Positions 17,342-26,508 of a DNA stretch of 29,395 bases are shown piece by piece. Source of the stretch: Actinomycetota bacterium (GTDB taxonomy: Bacteria > Actinomycetota > Actinomycetes > Nanopelagicales > Nanopelagicaceae); assembly GCA_002737595.1 (NCBI GenBank), contig NSHZ01000008.1, positions 1-29,395 of the forward strand, written 5' to 3'. Every line of letters starts with the position of its first letter. The stretch's first letter is position 1. The translations under genes and the position numbers were made by a program. The notes under the pieces were generated by a model that had not been told where the DNA came from, did not search any database, and saw only the letters and a program-made list of their open reading frames with translations.

Positions 17342-17908
17342 ATGTTCCTGGAGAGCGCTCGGCTGCGATTGCGCCCCATGGAATTGGCGGACGAAGAGGC
17401 CATGTTCCAGTACCACTCCAATCCAGATGTCGTTCGCTACATTCCCTGGTTTCCCAGAGATCGCGATCAAGTACGTGCTTCCATTACCAAAATCATGACA
17501 GCCACCCGGCTAGAGGTAGAGGGCGACTACCTCAACTTGGCAGTCACTCTCAAGAGCACTGGAAGACTGATCGGTCAGGTGAGTATCGAGTTCACCAGCG
17601 GCGTAAATGAGGGCGGCGAGATTGGCTACGTCTTTAATCCAGAGTTCAGCGGTGAGGGATATGCCACTGAAGCGATAGCTACCATCATTTCTCACGGAAT
17701 TGATCTCGTCGGTTTCCATCGCGTCATAGCGCGCACCGATCCGCGAAATACCGCCTCCATGAAGGTGCTGGAGCGGCTTGGATTTAGACAGGAAGCGCAC
17801 TTCATCAGCGAAGAATTCATCAAAGGTGAATGGGTCGATACTCTTATCTTTGCCGTGCTCGACACTGAGTGGTTAAAGCTTCGAAAGAAATGGGATTTCG
17901 AAGGATGA
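17342..17908 (+). CDS. GNAT family N-acetyltransferase (RimJ/RimL-like)
   Basis: Acetyl-CoA-dependent acetyltransferase, 188 aa, cytoplasmic. It opens LESARLRLRPMELADEEAMFQYHSNPDV, typical of the Acetyltransf_3 group, and shows the acetyl-CoA motif in GEIGYVFNPEFSGEGYATEA and the C-terminal NTASMKVLERLGFRQEAH. Substrate unknown. The ATG has no ribosome site but a well-placed TACTAT box 6 bases upstream, suggesting a leaderless transcript. Its stop overlaps the tgt start (ATGA, 4 bp), so the two genes are coupled. Confidence 0.92.
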   Translation: MFLESARLRLRPMELADEEAMFQYHSNPDVVRYIPWFPRDRDQVRASITKIMTATRLEVEGDYLNLAVTLKSTGRLIGQVSIEFTSGVNEGGEIGYVFNPEFSGEGYATEAIATIISHGIDLVGFHRVIARTDPRNTASMKVLERLGFRQEAHFISEEFIKGEWVDTLIFAVLDTEWLKLRKKWDFEG

Positions 17909-19140
17909 GTGAGAATAACCGCGAAGCCTTTGGCTTCACCATCACACATCAAGGCAAAGGCCTGGCGAGAACCGGGATCATCAAGACTCCTCATGGCGAG
18001 ATTGCCACTCCTGCATTTATTCCGGTCGGTACCAAGGCCACTGTAAAAGCGGTACTTCCGGAAACGATGAAAGATCTTGGCTCCCAAGCCTTACTGGCGA
18101 ACGCCTACCACCTTTACTTACAACCCGGTCCCGATGTGGTCGATGCCGCCGGCGGGCTTGGCGCCTTTATGAATTGGCCTGGCCCCACTTTCACAGACAG
18201 CGGCGGCTTCCAAGTGCTCTCACTTGGCGTGGGATTTAAGAAAGTACTCGCCATGGATACCTCAATGGTCCATCGCGATGATGTCATTGCGGAAAATAAA
18301 GAACGCCTCGCCCACGTCGACGATGACGGCGTCACCTTCAAATCACACTTAGATGGCTCACTACACCGATTCACCCCTGAGGTCTCCATGCAGGTGCAAC
18401 ATCAATTAGGCGCCGACATCATCTTTGGCTTTGATGAGTGCACTACCTTGATGAACACTCGTCAGTACCAAGAACTAGCGGTAGATCGCACTTATGCGTG
18501 GGCACATCGGTGTATCGCCGAGCACCAACGCCTCACCGCCGAGCGCGCCGACAAGCCCTATCAAGCGCTCTTTGGGGTTATCCAGGGCGCCCAGTACGAA
18601 GATTTACGCCGCAAGGCTGCCAGGGAGTTAAACGAATTAGATTTCGACGGTTTCGGTATAGGCGGGGCGCTTGATAAACATGAGCTTGGCACCATCGTGG
18701 GCTGGGTTAATGAGGAACTCACTCCCAACAAGCCGCGCCACTTACTTGGCATCGGTGAACCCGACGACTTCTTTGTAGCCGTGGAGAGCGGCGTCGATAC
18801 TTTCGATTGCGTAGCCCCGTCACGCGTCGCCCGCACCAGCGCGGTATACGGTGCTGATGGCCGTTTCAATATCTCCAACGCTGCCTACAAAACGGACTTC
18901 ACACCGATTGATGCAAAGTGCGGGTGCTACACCTGCCAGAACTATACGAGGGCCTACCTCAACCATCTCTTCAAAGCGAAAGAGATGGTGGCTTCCACGC
19001 TTGCAACTATTCACAACGAATTCTTTACTGTGCAATTAGTTGAACAGATCAGGGCCACAATGCAATCAGGCGAGTACGGAGAATTCAAGAAAGACTTCCT
19101 TGGCCGTTATTACGCTAGACGGCAGCAATCACTCGACTAA
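17905..19140 (+). CDS. tgt: Queuine tRNA-ribosyltransferase (tRNA-guanine transglycosylase)
   Basis: Exchanges guanine-34 in GUN-anticodon tRNAs for a 7-deazaguanine on the way to queuosine. It is 411 aa from ATG 17905, which overlaps the GNAT stop by 4 bp; an upstream in-frame ATG lies inside the GNAT gene. It shows the substrate-binding Asp in TFTDSGGFQVLSLG, the GVIQGAQYEDLR block, GIGGAL, the nucleophilic Asp in VDTFDCVAPSRVAR, and the zinc site CGCYTCQNYTRAYLNHLF with the distal His in ATIHN. It fits the bacterial-type family. No queuosine synthesis genes are nearby, so salvage is likely. Its last 26 bp overlap hutI on the other strand. Confidence 0.96.
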   Translation: MSENNREAFGFTITHQGKGLARTGIIKTPHGEIATPAFIPVGTKATVKAVLPETMKDLGSQALLANAYHLYLQPGPDVVDAAGGLGAFMNWPGPTFTDSGGFQVLSLGVGFKKVLAMDTSMVHRDDVIAENKERLAHVDDDGVTFKSHLDGSLHRFTPEVSMQVQHQLGADIIFGFDECTTLMNTRQYQELAVDRTYAWAHRCIAEHQRLTAERADKPYQALFGVIQGAQYEDLRRKAARELNELDFDGFGIGGALDKHELGTIVGWVNEELTPNKPRHLLGIGEPDDFFVAVESGVDTFDCVAPSRVARTSAVYGADGRFNISNAAYKTDFTPIDAKCGCYTCQNYTRAYLNHLFKAKEMVASTLATIHNEFFTVQLVEQIRATMQSGEYGEFKKDFLGRYYARRQQSLD

Positions 19141-20275
19141 TTAAATTGCTGCCAGGTCGATACGCAAAATACTCATGACTTGGGGCATCGAGAATGACAA
19201 AGTCTGCTCTCGCTCCGACGCCCAAGTGACCAATATCCGCACAGCGAAGCGCTTGTGCGCCACCAAAGGTTGCCGCATGCAACGCTTGTGCTGGCGTGAA
19301 ATACATTTCACGCACTGCCGTAGCAATCACCCAAGGCATTGAGGTAACAAACGAAGTTCCCGGATTGCAATCTGTGGCAAGTGCAACTTTTACTCCCGCT
19401 GCGTAAAGTCGACGAGCGTCCGGATACGGCGAACGAGTGGAAAACTCCGCACCCGGAAGAAGAGTGGCCACCGTATTCGAAGCCGCGAGGGAGCCAATCT
19501 CCTCATCTGAAAGATAGGTGCAATGGTCGACGCTCGCTGCGTCTATTTGCACCGCTAATTGCACTCCCCCGGTATGTCCCAATTGATTTCCGTGAAGCCT
19601 GGGAAGCAATCCACGAGCCATCCCCGCATCCAAGATGCGACGTGACTCTTCAGGAGTGAAGGCTCCGGTATCGCAGAAGACATCGATCCACTTTGCTTTA
19701 GGGGCGCAGATATCGAGCATCTCACCCATCACGAGTGAAATGTAATGCTCGCGTTCGGACGCAAACTCTGCAGGAACTACGTGGGCACCTAGAAAAGTGA
19801 CTTCCTCAGTAAATTCATTAGCTACACCAAGAATCTTGGCTTCACTCAGAACATCGAGCCCATAACCACTCTTGATTTCAAAGGTCGTGATGCCACTACT
19901 GCGAAGTTCGCCAACAATTTCGGCGGTGAGTTCGCGCAATTTCTCCACAGTAGCTTCTCGCGTTGCTGCGACTGTTGTTTTGATGCCACCGGCCACATAC
20001 TTTTCACCGGTCATGCGGCCCACAAAATCCCTCACCCGATCGCCACCAAAGACGGCATGCGTATGACTATCAACAAAGCCAGGTATGACGCTCTTTCCCG
20101 CAGCCTGGATCATTTGATCACTAGCAGGTGCACTCTTCGAAGCACCGATCCAGATAACTTTGCCACCTTCAATCACAAACGCGGCATCGCGCACAATTCC
20201 CAAGAGTGAACCGTCGCCCAGGGTGGGATCATTGGTCACCAACTCACCAATTCCGGTGACTACCGTAGAACTCAT
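19115..20275 (-). CDS. hutI: Imidazolonepropionase
   Basis: Third step of histidine breakdown: opens 4-imidazolone-5-propionate to N-formimino-glutamate. Amidohydrolase-fold metalloenzyme, 386 aa. Metal ligands are seen in PGFVDSHTHAVFGG, and further active-site histidines in RLHGNQLGHTGG and VDHCTYLS. ALATDCNPGTS carries the last catalytic Asp. It follows hutU by 2 bp in the hutHUI transcript. Its 3' end overlaps the 3' end of tgt by 26 bp in convergent orientation, with no terminator between them. Confidence 0.96.
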   Translation of the reverse strand: MSSTVVTGIGELVTNDPTLGDGSLLGIVRDAAFVIEGGKVIWIGASKSAPASDQMIQAAGKSVIPGFVDSHTHAVFGGDRVRDFVGRMTGEKYVAGGIKTTVAATREATVEKLRELTAEIVGELRSSGITTFEIKSGYGLDVLSEAKILGVANEFTEEVTFLGAHVVPAEFASEREHYISLVMGEMLDICAPKAKWIDVFCDTGAFTPEESRRILDAGMARGLLPRLHGNQLGHTGGVQLAVQIDAASVDHCTYLSDEEIGSLAASNTVATLLPGAEFSTRSPYPDARRLYAAGVKVALATDCNPGTSFVTSMPWVIATAVREMYFTPAQALHAATFGGAQALRCADIGHLGVGARADFVILDAPSHEYFAYRPGSNLISRVIAAV

Positions 20276-20277
20276 TT

Positions 20278-21972
20278 CTATCCCTCGTTGAGAGGTGCGT
20301 GCTCGTGCATAGGAATGCGCACCCCGCGCTCCTGCGCTACTTGCTCAGCAAGTTCATAACCTGCGTCTACGTGGCGAATGACGCCCATTCCGGGATCATT
20401 AGTAAGTACCCGACGTAATTTCTCACCCGCAAGCGCGGTGCCATCGGCCACGCTCACCTGACCGGCATGAATGGAGCGGCCAATGCCTACGCCCCCGCCA
20501 TGGTGAATCGAAACCCATGAAGCACCAGAAGCGGTGTTGATTAACGCATTGAGCAAGGGCCAATCTGCGATTGCATCTGAACCATCGATCATTGATTCAG
20601 TCTCACGATAAGGAGAAGCTACCGAACCGCAATCTAGATGATCTCGACCGATGACAATGGGGGCTTCAACTTCACCCTTAGCGACCATGTCATTGAAGCG
20701 CTCGCCAGCAAGATGTCGCTCTCCATATCCAAGCCAGCAGATACGCGCCGGCAAGCCTTGGAAGGCAACCTTTTCAGAAGCTTTCTTCATCCATCGCGCA
20801 AGTGGCTCGTTCTCTGGAAAGAGTTCGAGCACCGCTTTATCGGTAGCCGCAATATCTTTCGGATTTCCGGAGAGCGCAGCCCAGCGAAATGGTCCTTTAC
20901 CCTCGCAGAAGAGTGGACGAATATAGGCCGGCACAAAACCAGGGAAGGCAAAGGCGCGGTCATAGCCGCCAAGTTTGGCTTCCCCTCGAATAGAATTGCC
21001 GTAGTCAAATACTTCGACGCCGGCATCCATAAAGCCCACCATCGCTTCCACTTGCTTGACCATCGAAGCGCGTGCACGCAATGTGAAATCTTCTGGATCT
21101 TTCTCAGCCATAAAGTGCCAATCATCTACTTCAATGCCCTCAGGAAGGTATGAGAGCGGATCGTGTGCCGATGTTTGGTCGGTGACAATATCGATCTCTA
21201 CGCCACGGCGAAGTAACTCAGGGAAAATCGTTGCCGCGTTTCCCAGAACTCCAATGCTGAGAGCCTTGCGTGCCTTCTTGGCATCAAGTGCTAACTTGAT
21301 TGCTTCATCTAGATCAGCACACCAGATATCGAGATAGCGGTGGTCTACGCGACGTTGCAGGCGAGTGGAATCAACATCGACACAGAGACAGACGCCATCG
21401 TTCATCGTGACAGCAAGCGGTTGCGCGCCACCCATTCCACCAGCGCCACCCGTGAGGGTAAGTGTGCCAGCGAGCGTGCCACCAAAGCGCTTATTAGCAA
21501 TAGCCGAGAAAGTCTCATACGTGCCTTGCAAGATTCCTTGTGTTCCGATGTATATCCACGATCCGGCTGTCATTTGGCCGTACATCATGAGACCCAGCGC
21601 TTCTAGCCGGCGAAACTCTGGCCACGTAGCCCAATCCCCCACCAAGTTTGAATTAGCGATGAGTACACGAGGCGCCCATTCATGGGTCTGCATGACGCCC
21701 ACTGGACGACCCGATTGCACCAACATCGTTTCATCAGCTTTAAGCGTCGTGAGAGTACGGACGAGAGCATCAAAGGATGCCCAGTCGCGCGCTGCTTTAC
21801 CAGTGCCTCCATAGACCACCAGGTCATCAGGGCGCTCCGCGACCTCTGGATCAAGATTGTTTTGCAGCATACGAAGCGCCGCTTCTTGTTGCCAGCCCAA
21901 AGTAGAGAGAGTGGTGCCGCGCGCGGCACGGACAGGGCGTGGGCCGGGTCCGGCGATGGGAGCGCTGCTCAT
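20278..21972 (-). CDS. hutU: Urocanate hydratase
   Basis: Second step of histidine breakdown: hydrates urocanate to 4-imidazolone-5-propionate using tightly bound NAD+. It is 564 aa, normal for the family. It shows [34 protein letters not shown] (the NAD-binding glycine block), [23 protein letters not shown] and [17 protein letters not shown]. Its start overlaps the hutH stop by 4 bp and its stop is 2 bp before hutI, so the three are one operon. Confidence 0.97.
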   Translation of the reverse strand: MSSAPIAGPGPRPVRAARGTTLSTLGWQQEAALRMLQNNLDPEVAERPDDLVVYGGTGKAARDWASFDALVRTLTTLKADETMLVQSGRPVGVMQTHEWAPRVLIANSNLVGDWATWPEFRRLEALGLMMYGQMTAGSWIYIGTQGILQGTYETFSAIANKRFGGTLAGTLTLTGGAGGMGGAQPLAVTMNDGVCLCVDVDSTRLQRRVDHRYLDIWCADLDEAIKLALDAKKARKALSIGVLGNAATIFPELLRRGVEIDIVTDQTSAHDPLSYLPEGIEVDDWHFMAEKDPEDFTLRARASMVKQVEAMVGFMDAGVEVFDYGNSIRGEAKLGGYDRAFAFPGFVPAYIRPLFCEGKGPFRWAALSGNPKDIAATDKAVLELFPENEPLARWMKKASEKVAFQGLPARICWLGYGERHLAGERFNDMVAKGEVEAPIVIGRDHLDCGSVASPYRETESMIDGSDAIADWPLLNALINTASGASWVSIHHGGGVGIGRSIHAGQVSVADGTALAGEKLRRVLTNDPGMGVIRHVDAGYELAEQVAQERGVRIPMHEHAPLNEG

Positions 21973-23510
21973 ACAAGTTCTCCAATTTCTCTTTCAACTG
22001 CCATGAGTAATGCCTGGCTCTTCACCATTTCAACCGTGGCTTCAATCTCTGGCGTCAGCCAACGATCTGTTCCAGGTCCTTGCACCTTCGCACGTAGCAC
22101 CTTGAGTGCTGCACCAGTGCCCAGTGATGGAAGGAGCGGTGTGCGCATATCGATCGCGCGACCAGCCGCCATGATTTCGATTGCGATCACTCGAGCGAAA
22201 GCATCTACGGCACGACGCAACTTGCGGCCCGCATGCCATCCCATCGATACATGGTCTTCTTGCATCGCACTAGACGGAATGGAATCAACCGATGCAGGTG
22301 AGGCGAGGCGCTTCATTTCGGAAACCAAGCCGGCTTGCGTGTATTGCGCGATCATGAGGCCGCTATCTACCCCTGGATCATCGGCTAAGAAAGGATTAAG
22401 ACCAAATGAGCGGGACTTATCGAGCATACGATCGGTGCGACGTTCAGACATAGATGCTACGTCTGCGATCACGATTGCCAAAAAGTCGAGTACATATGCC
22501 ACCGGAGCGCCATGAAAGTTTCCATTGCTACGAACCCGGCCATCGGGAAGCACCACCGGATTATCGATAACACTGGCCAATTCACGCGATGCAATCAAGC
22601 GTGCATGATCCACGGTGTCGCGTGCGGCGCCTGCAACTTGGGGAGCGCAACGAAGCGAGTATGCATCCTGTACGCGGGTGTCATCATGCCCAGCGTGTGA
22701 TTTAACAAGTGGAGATTCTCCTAGAAGGCGACGAAGATTCTTTGCAGAAAGGCCTTGCCCTAACTGTGGGCGAAGCTCATGAAGCTCCTCGGCAAAAACT
22801 TGGTCGGTACCGAGAAGTGCTTCGATGCTCATAGCGGTCGAGATATCAACGGTCTTAAGCAGGGCATCAATATCGTTTATTGCCATGATCAACATGCCGA
22901 GCATCCCGTCGGTTCCGTTAATCAGTGCAAGACCTTCTTTAGCTACAAACTCAACGGGCGTAATGCCGGCGCCATTTAACGCATGTGCTGCATCAACGAC
23001 CGTGCCGTCTTCAAGGCGCACTTCGCCTTCGCCCATCACTGCGAGCGCACATGTGGAGAGCGGCGCGAGATCTCCGGAGCAGCCGAGAGATCCATACTCG
23101 CGGACGAGTGGCGTGATGTGGGCATTCAAAAGGGCGGCGTACGTATCTGCAGTAGTGGCGCGAATACCAGTACGTCCTGTGCACATCGTGGAAAGCCGGA
23201 GGGCCATCATGGCTCGTACCACTTCGCTCTCGACTGGCTCACCCGAACCAGCGGCATGCGAACGAATGAGAGAGCGCTGCAATTGGGCGCGCATCTCAGG
23301 ATCGATGTGTTTGGTTGCCAATGCACCGAAGCCGGTAGAAATTCCATAAGCGGGGGTTGGACTGGCGGCGAGTTGATCAACAGTCGCGCGTGAGGCTTCC
23401 ATGGCACTTCGAGCCTGCGTTGAGATCTCTACCTTTGCTCCGTGACGAGCAATGGCCACCACATCTGTCGGCGAGAGTCCTGGGATTCCGATAACTACCG
23501 TGCTGCTCAT
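21969..23510 (-). CDS. hutH: Histidine ammonia-lyase
   Basis: First step of histidine breakdown: removes ammonia from L-histidine to give urocanate. It is 513 aa. The catalytic Tyr is in YGISTGFG (about residue 55). The prosthetic MIO group forms from residues 144-146, which read Cys-Ser-Gly in [12 protein letters not shown], where most homologs have Ala-Ser-Gly. Cys is an accepted variant at this position in the family and should still cyclise. First gene of hutHUI, with AAGGAG 4 bases before the ATG, divergent from hutG across 80 bp. No Hut regulator is in the window. Confidence 0.97.
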   Translation of the reverse strand: MSSTVVIGIPGLSPTDVVAIARHGAKVEISTQARSAMEASRATVDQLAASPTPAYGISTGFGALATKHIDPEMRAQLQRSLIRSHAAGSGEPVESEVVRAMMALRLSTMCTGRTGIRATTADTYAALLNAHITPLVREYGSLGCSGDLAPLSTCALAVMGEGEVRLEDGTVVDAAHALNGAGITPVEFVAKEGLALINGTDGMLGMLIMAINDIDALLKTVDISTAMSIEALLGTDQVFAEELHELRPQLGQGLSAKNLRRLLGESPLVKSHAGHDDTRVQDAYSLRCAPQVAGAARDTVDHARLIASRELASVIDNPVVLPDGRVRSNGNFHGAPVAYVLDFLAIVIADVASMSERRTDRMLDKSRSFGLNPFLADDPGVDSGLMIAQYTQAGLVSEMKRLASPASVDSIPSSAMQEDHVSMGWHAGRKLRRAVDAFARVIAIEIMAAGRAIDMRTPLLPSLGTGAALKVLRAKVQGPGTDRWLTPEIEATVEMVKSQALLMAVEREIGELV

Positions 23511-23546
23511 ACCGCTCCTTATAGACGTGCCTATCGCACCCCTCAG

Positions 23547-23553
23547 TACACTA
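23547..23553. promoter_or_regulatory. Candidate overlapping -10 boxes of the hutH/hutG divergent region
   Basis: TACACT on the plus strand (23547-23552) and TAGTGT on the minus strand (23553-23548) both fit TAnnnT and overlap in the middle of the 80-bp spacer. If both are used, the hutG and hutH promoters would exclude each other. No clear -35 boxes or operator were found, so this is tentative. Confidence 0.3.
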
Positions 23554-23590
23554 GCCGAGCAATCAGAGCTATGGGAGCAGGTCTCGCATC

Positions 23591-24496
23591 ATGGAACTCC
23601 ACCACGACCCACGTTGGACACGAGCCAACGATTGGTTCAAAGACGGGCTGAAATCAGCTGATTTAGCCCTCCTGGGCGTCGGCACCCATATGAGCGCACT
23701 CACTCCTAATAACTCTCACATGACCCCTGCAGCGGTTCGTGCAGCCCTTGCTCGCTACTCCACCTGGTCGGCCTCCCAGGAAATAGATTTTGCCGATCAC
23801 ATTTCCGGGTCAGATTTAGGAGACGTTACCGATCCTGATGGGCCCGCGGGCGAAGAGCGAGTCATTCAAAAGGTGAGTGAAGCGCTACCTGGCACTCGAT
23901 TACTTGTTGCCCTAGGGGGCGATAACGCGATGACTTTTTCGGCTGCCAGCGGAGTTGCAGGTGCAGTGGGAGGTTTTGAACACTCGGGCTTGGTGACACT
24001 CGATGCTCACCATGACGTAAGAGACGGCATCTCAAATGGCTCGCCGGTTCGCCGATTAATCGAAGCCGGACTCCGAGGCGAGAAAGTCGTCCAAGTAGGG
24101 ATTAGTGATTTCGCAAATTCCAAGGAGTACGCCGCACGAGTTAGGGATTTTGGGATCACCGTGATTCGACGTGACGAAATGCGTGGGCGCTCCATGAGCG
24201 ATGTGATGACAGAGGCCTTTGCGGTGGCCGGAAGAGGTACCAAGGCAATCTACGTTGATATCGACGTCGATGTCTGCGATCGCAGTGTGGCGCCTGCTTG
24301 TCCGGCAGCCACCCCTGGTGGGTTAAGCGCCGACGAATTGCGTCAGATCGCATTTGAGTGTGGGAGGAACGCGCAAGTGCGTGCCGTCGATATCACTGAG
24401 ATTGATGCAACGCTTGACTCGCCAGATCAACGAACAATTCGTTTAGCAGCACTACTTGTACTTGAACTAGCTACTGGTTTATCTCTGCGAAAATAG
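23591..24496 (+). CDS. hutG: Formimidoylglutamase (arginase/ureohydrolase family)
   Basis: Fourth step of histidine breakdown: hydrolyses N-formimino-glutamate to glutamate and formamide. Ureohydrolase fold with a dinuclear metal site, 301 aa. DAHHD (138-142) and DVDVCD (225-230) supply metal ligands as in arginase. The first ligand motif, normally GGDH, reads GGDN (109-112), so a usual Mn-binding His is Asn. The end of the DVD block lacks the usual Pro (CDRS in place of DP), followed by APACPAATPGGLS. The assignment rests on the fold motifs plus its place beside hutHUI. The spacer to hutH suggests shared control. Its stop is 3 bp from the convergent oppF stop. Confidence 0.87.
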   Translation: MELHHDPRWTRANDWFKDGLKSADLALLGVGTHMSALTPNNSHMTPAAVRAALARYSTWSASQEIDFADHISGSDLGDVTDPDGPAGEERVIQKVSEALPGTRLLVALGGDNAMTFSAASGVAGAVGGFEHSGLVTLDAHHDVRDGISNGSPVRRLIEAGLRGEKVVQVGISDFANSKEYAARVRDFGITVIRRDEMRGRSMSDVMTEAFAVAGRGTKAIYVDIDVDVCDRSVAPACPAATPGGLSADELRQIAFECGRNAQVRAVDITEIDATLDSPDQRTIRLAALLVLELATGLSLRK

Positions 24497-24499
24497 AAA

Positions 24500-25471
24500 T
24501 TACTCAGGGAAGTGGCAGGCAACTGAGCTTGCGCCAATTTGCAGAAGTTCTGGCTCGTCAATCCGGCAACGATCCTGGGCTTTCCAGCACCGAGTGTTAA
24601 AAACACAACCAGTAGGTGGATTCATCGGGCTTGGCAGATCTCCATGGAGCAGAATGCGTTCCCGGGTACGCTCCGTGTGGGGATCTGGAACGGGCACAGC
24701 CGAAAGCAATGCCTTGGTATAAGGATGATGCGGCGCAGCATAAAGATCAGTAGTGGGTGCGATCTCCATGATTTTTCCGAGATACATCACTGCGACACGA
24801 TCTGAAATATGTTGCACTACTGAAAGGTCGTGAGCGATAAAGAGGAAGCTCATGCCAAATTCAGTTTGCAGATCATCAAGCAAGTTAATGATCTGCGCCT
24901 GAATCGACACGTCGAGAGCGCTCACGGGCTCATCAGCCACAATGAACTTCGGCTTCAAAGCGATAGAACGTGCAATGCCAATGCGCTGGCGTTGTCCTCC
25001 GGAGAACTCATGGGGAAAGCGGTTGTAATGCTCTGGATTAAGACCCACGCGCTCCATCAAGGTTTGCACGGCGCGCTTGACGCCACCTTCGGGGGTGATG
25101 TTTTGAATCTCAAACGGTGCCGCGATGATACGACCAATCGTGTGGCGTGGGTTAAGAGAAGCGAATGGATCTTGGAAGATGATCTGCATTTTTGAGCGGT
25201 ATGCACGCATTGCAGACGGTGAAATATCAGTGATGTCTTCGCCTTCGAAGTAGAGCTTTCCACCCGTAGGTTCATAAAGTTTGATGATGGTGCGACCTGC
25301 GGTGGTCTTACCGCAACCTGATTCACCCACCATACCGAGCGTCTCGCCAGGAGCAATCTCAAATGAGATGCCGTCGACGGCCTTCACATTTCCGGCTTTA
25401 CGGCGAGCAAGAGCATTCTTCTTGATCGGAAAATGCTTTGTGAGATTCTCGACTTTAACAATCGGGGTCAT
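24500..25471 (-). CDS. oppF: Oligopeptide ABC transporter ATP-binding protein, OppF/DppF type
   Basis: Second ATPase of a peptide importer, 323 aa from ATG 25471, which overlaps the oppD stop by 4 bp; a longer start would lie inside oppD. It shows Walker A GESGCGKTT, Q-loop FQDPFASLNP, signature FSGGQRQRIGIARS, Walker B FIVADEPVSALDVS and the switch His in IAHDLS. The C-terminal oligopeptide-transporter extension has the cysteine pattern CVFNTRC, C, C. Last gene of the oppABDF unit, converging on hutG. Confidence 0.94.
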   Translation of the reverse strand: MTPIVKVENLTKHFPIKKNALARRKAGNVKAVDGISFEIAPGETLGMVGESGCGKTTAGRTIIKLYEPTGGKLYFEGEDITDISPSAMRAYRSKMQIIFQDPFASLNPRHTIGRIIAAPFEIQNITPEGGVKRAVQTLMERVGLNPEHYNRFPHEFSGGQRQRIGIARSIALKPKFIVADEPVSALDVSIQAQIINLLDDLQTEFGMSFLFIAHDLSVVQHISDRVAVMYLGKIMEIAPTTDLYAAPHHPYTKALLSAVPVPDPHTERTRERILLHGDLPSPMNPPTGCVFNTRCWKAQDRCRIDEPELLQIGASSVACHFPE

Positions 25472-26508
25472 GCGGTTCCACCCTTTGCTGCGAACTTTGC
25501 GCCCGCCGTACGTCGATCGGCAAGAGCGAGGTGGCACCGTGCGAAGTGGCCCGGCTCATCCTCAATGAGATGGGGTGCGTCGGTGGCGCAACTGGCGCCA
25601 ACTACTTGTGAGGCAAACGAGCAACGCGATGCGAAGGAGCATCCTTCTGGTAACGAGATAAGTGACGGTGGCTGTCCTGGGATCGCAGAGAGGCGACCAG
25701 TTCCTTTGCCATAAACACTGGGGATCGATGAGAGCAGGCCCATAGTGTACGGCGCGAGTGGACGGTAATAAATATCGTCAACGGTTCCGCGCTCAACAAC
25801 CTTGCCGGCGTACATTACGTTAACCCGATCGGCCACTTCGGCAACAACTCCGAGGTCATGAGTGATCAAGAGAATTCCCATATTGAATTCGCGTTGCAAC
25901 TCCTTGATCAGTGAGAGGATCTGCGCCTGCACTGTCACGTCGAGAGCCGTAGTGGGTTCATCTGCAATAAGAATGCGAGGGTTGTTGATGATGGCCATCG
26001 CAATCATTACGCGCTGACGCATACCACCGGAAAATTGGTGTGGGTACTCTTTCACTCGCTTTTGTGGTTCTGGGATACCCACTAAATCGAGCATCTCAAC
26101 GCAGCGCTTCAAGGCATCTTTCTTCGAAGCCTTCGTGACAACGCGGTATGCCTCTGAGAGCTGATTGCCGATCGAGTAGTACGGATGAAGCGATGACATG
26201 GGGTCCTGGAAGATCATGGCCACCGCACTGCCGCGGAGCTTGCGCAACTCTTCGTCACCGCACGAGACCACATCGACCACGCCACGCTCACTATGTACCA
26301 GGATCTCTCCAGTGAGGCGAGTCCGCTTCTTATTGTGCAAGCCGAGCACTGAAAGGCTAGTAACCGTTTTTCCGGAACCAGATTCGCCCACGATGGCGAC
26401 CGTCTCGCCGGCATCGAGTGTCAAACTGATTCCGTCGACAGCTTTTACATTGCCATCTTCAGTCGGAAAAGTGACGTGCAGATCATTGATGTCTAGTAGG
26501 CGGGTCAT
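25468..26508 (-). CDS. oppD: Oligopeptide ABC transporter ATP-binding protein, OppD/DppD type
   Basis: First ATPase of the peptide importer, 346 aa. It shows Walker A GESGSGKTVT, Q-loop FQDPMSSLHP, signature FSGGMRQRVMIAMA, Walker B ILIADEPTTALDVT and ITHDLGVVAEVADRV. The C-terminal extension EGCSFASRC with two further cysteines is typical of OppD. It overlaps oppB by 4 bp upstream and oppF by 4 bp downstream. In most Opp/Dpp operons oppC stands between oppB and oppD; here it is absent. Confidence 0.95.
   Translation of the reverse strand: MTRLLDINDLHVTFPTEDGNVKAVDGISLTLDAGETVAIVGESGSGKTVTSLSVLGLHNKKRTRLTGEILVHSERGVVDVVSCGDEELRKLRGSAVAMIFQDPMSSLHPYYSIGNQLSEAYRVVTKASKKDALKRCVEMLDLVGIPEPQKRVKEYPHQFSGGMRQRVMIAMAIINNPRILIADEPTTALDVTVQAQILSLIKELQREFNMGILLITHDLGVVAEVADRVNVMYAGKVVERGTVDDIYYRPLAPYTMGLLSSIPSVYGKGTGRLSAIPGQPPSLISLPEGCSFASRCSFASQVVGASCATDAPHLIEDEPGHFARCHLALADRRTAGAKFAAKGGTA

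Noticed and set aside
21682..22515. Plus-strand open frame of 277 codons antisense to the hutU/hutH junction
   Set aside because: It spans two well-supported genes on the minus strand; composition is Ser/Arg rich, as expected for a shadow frame.
22825..23349. Plus-strand open frame of 174 codons antisense to hutH
   Set aside because: It lies wholly inside a full-length hutH with intact active-site motifs; no start signal and no known motif.
20240..23510. HutI and HutH share the N-terminal residues MSSTVV and a nearby Gly-Ile
   Set aside because: The codons differ and the proteins belong to unrelated folds. The match covers only a few residues and is probably chance or a shared preference for start-region codons.
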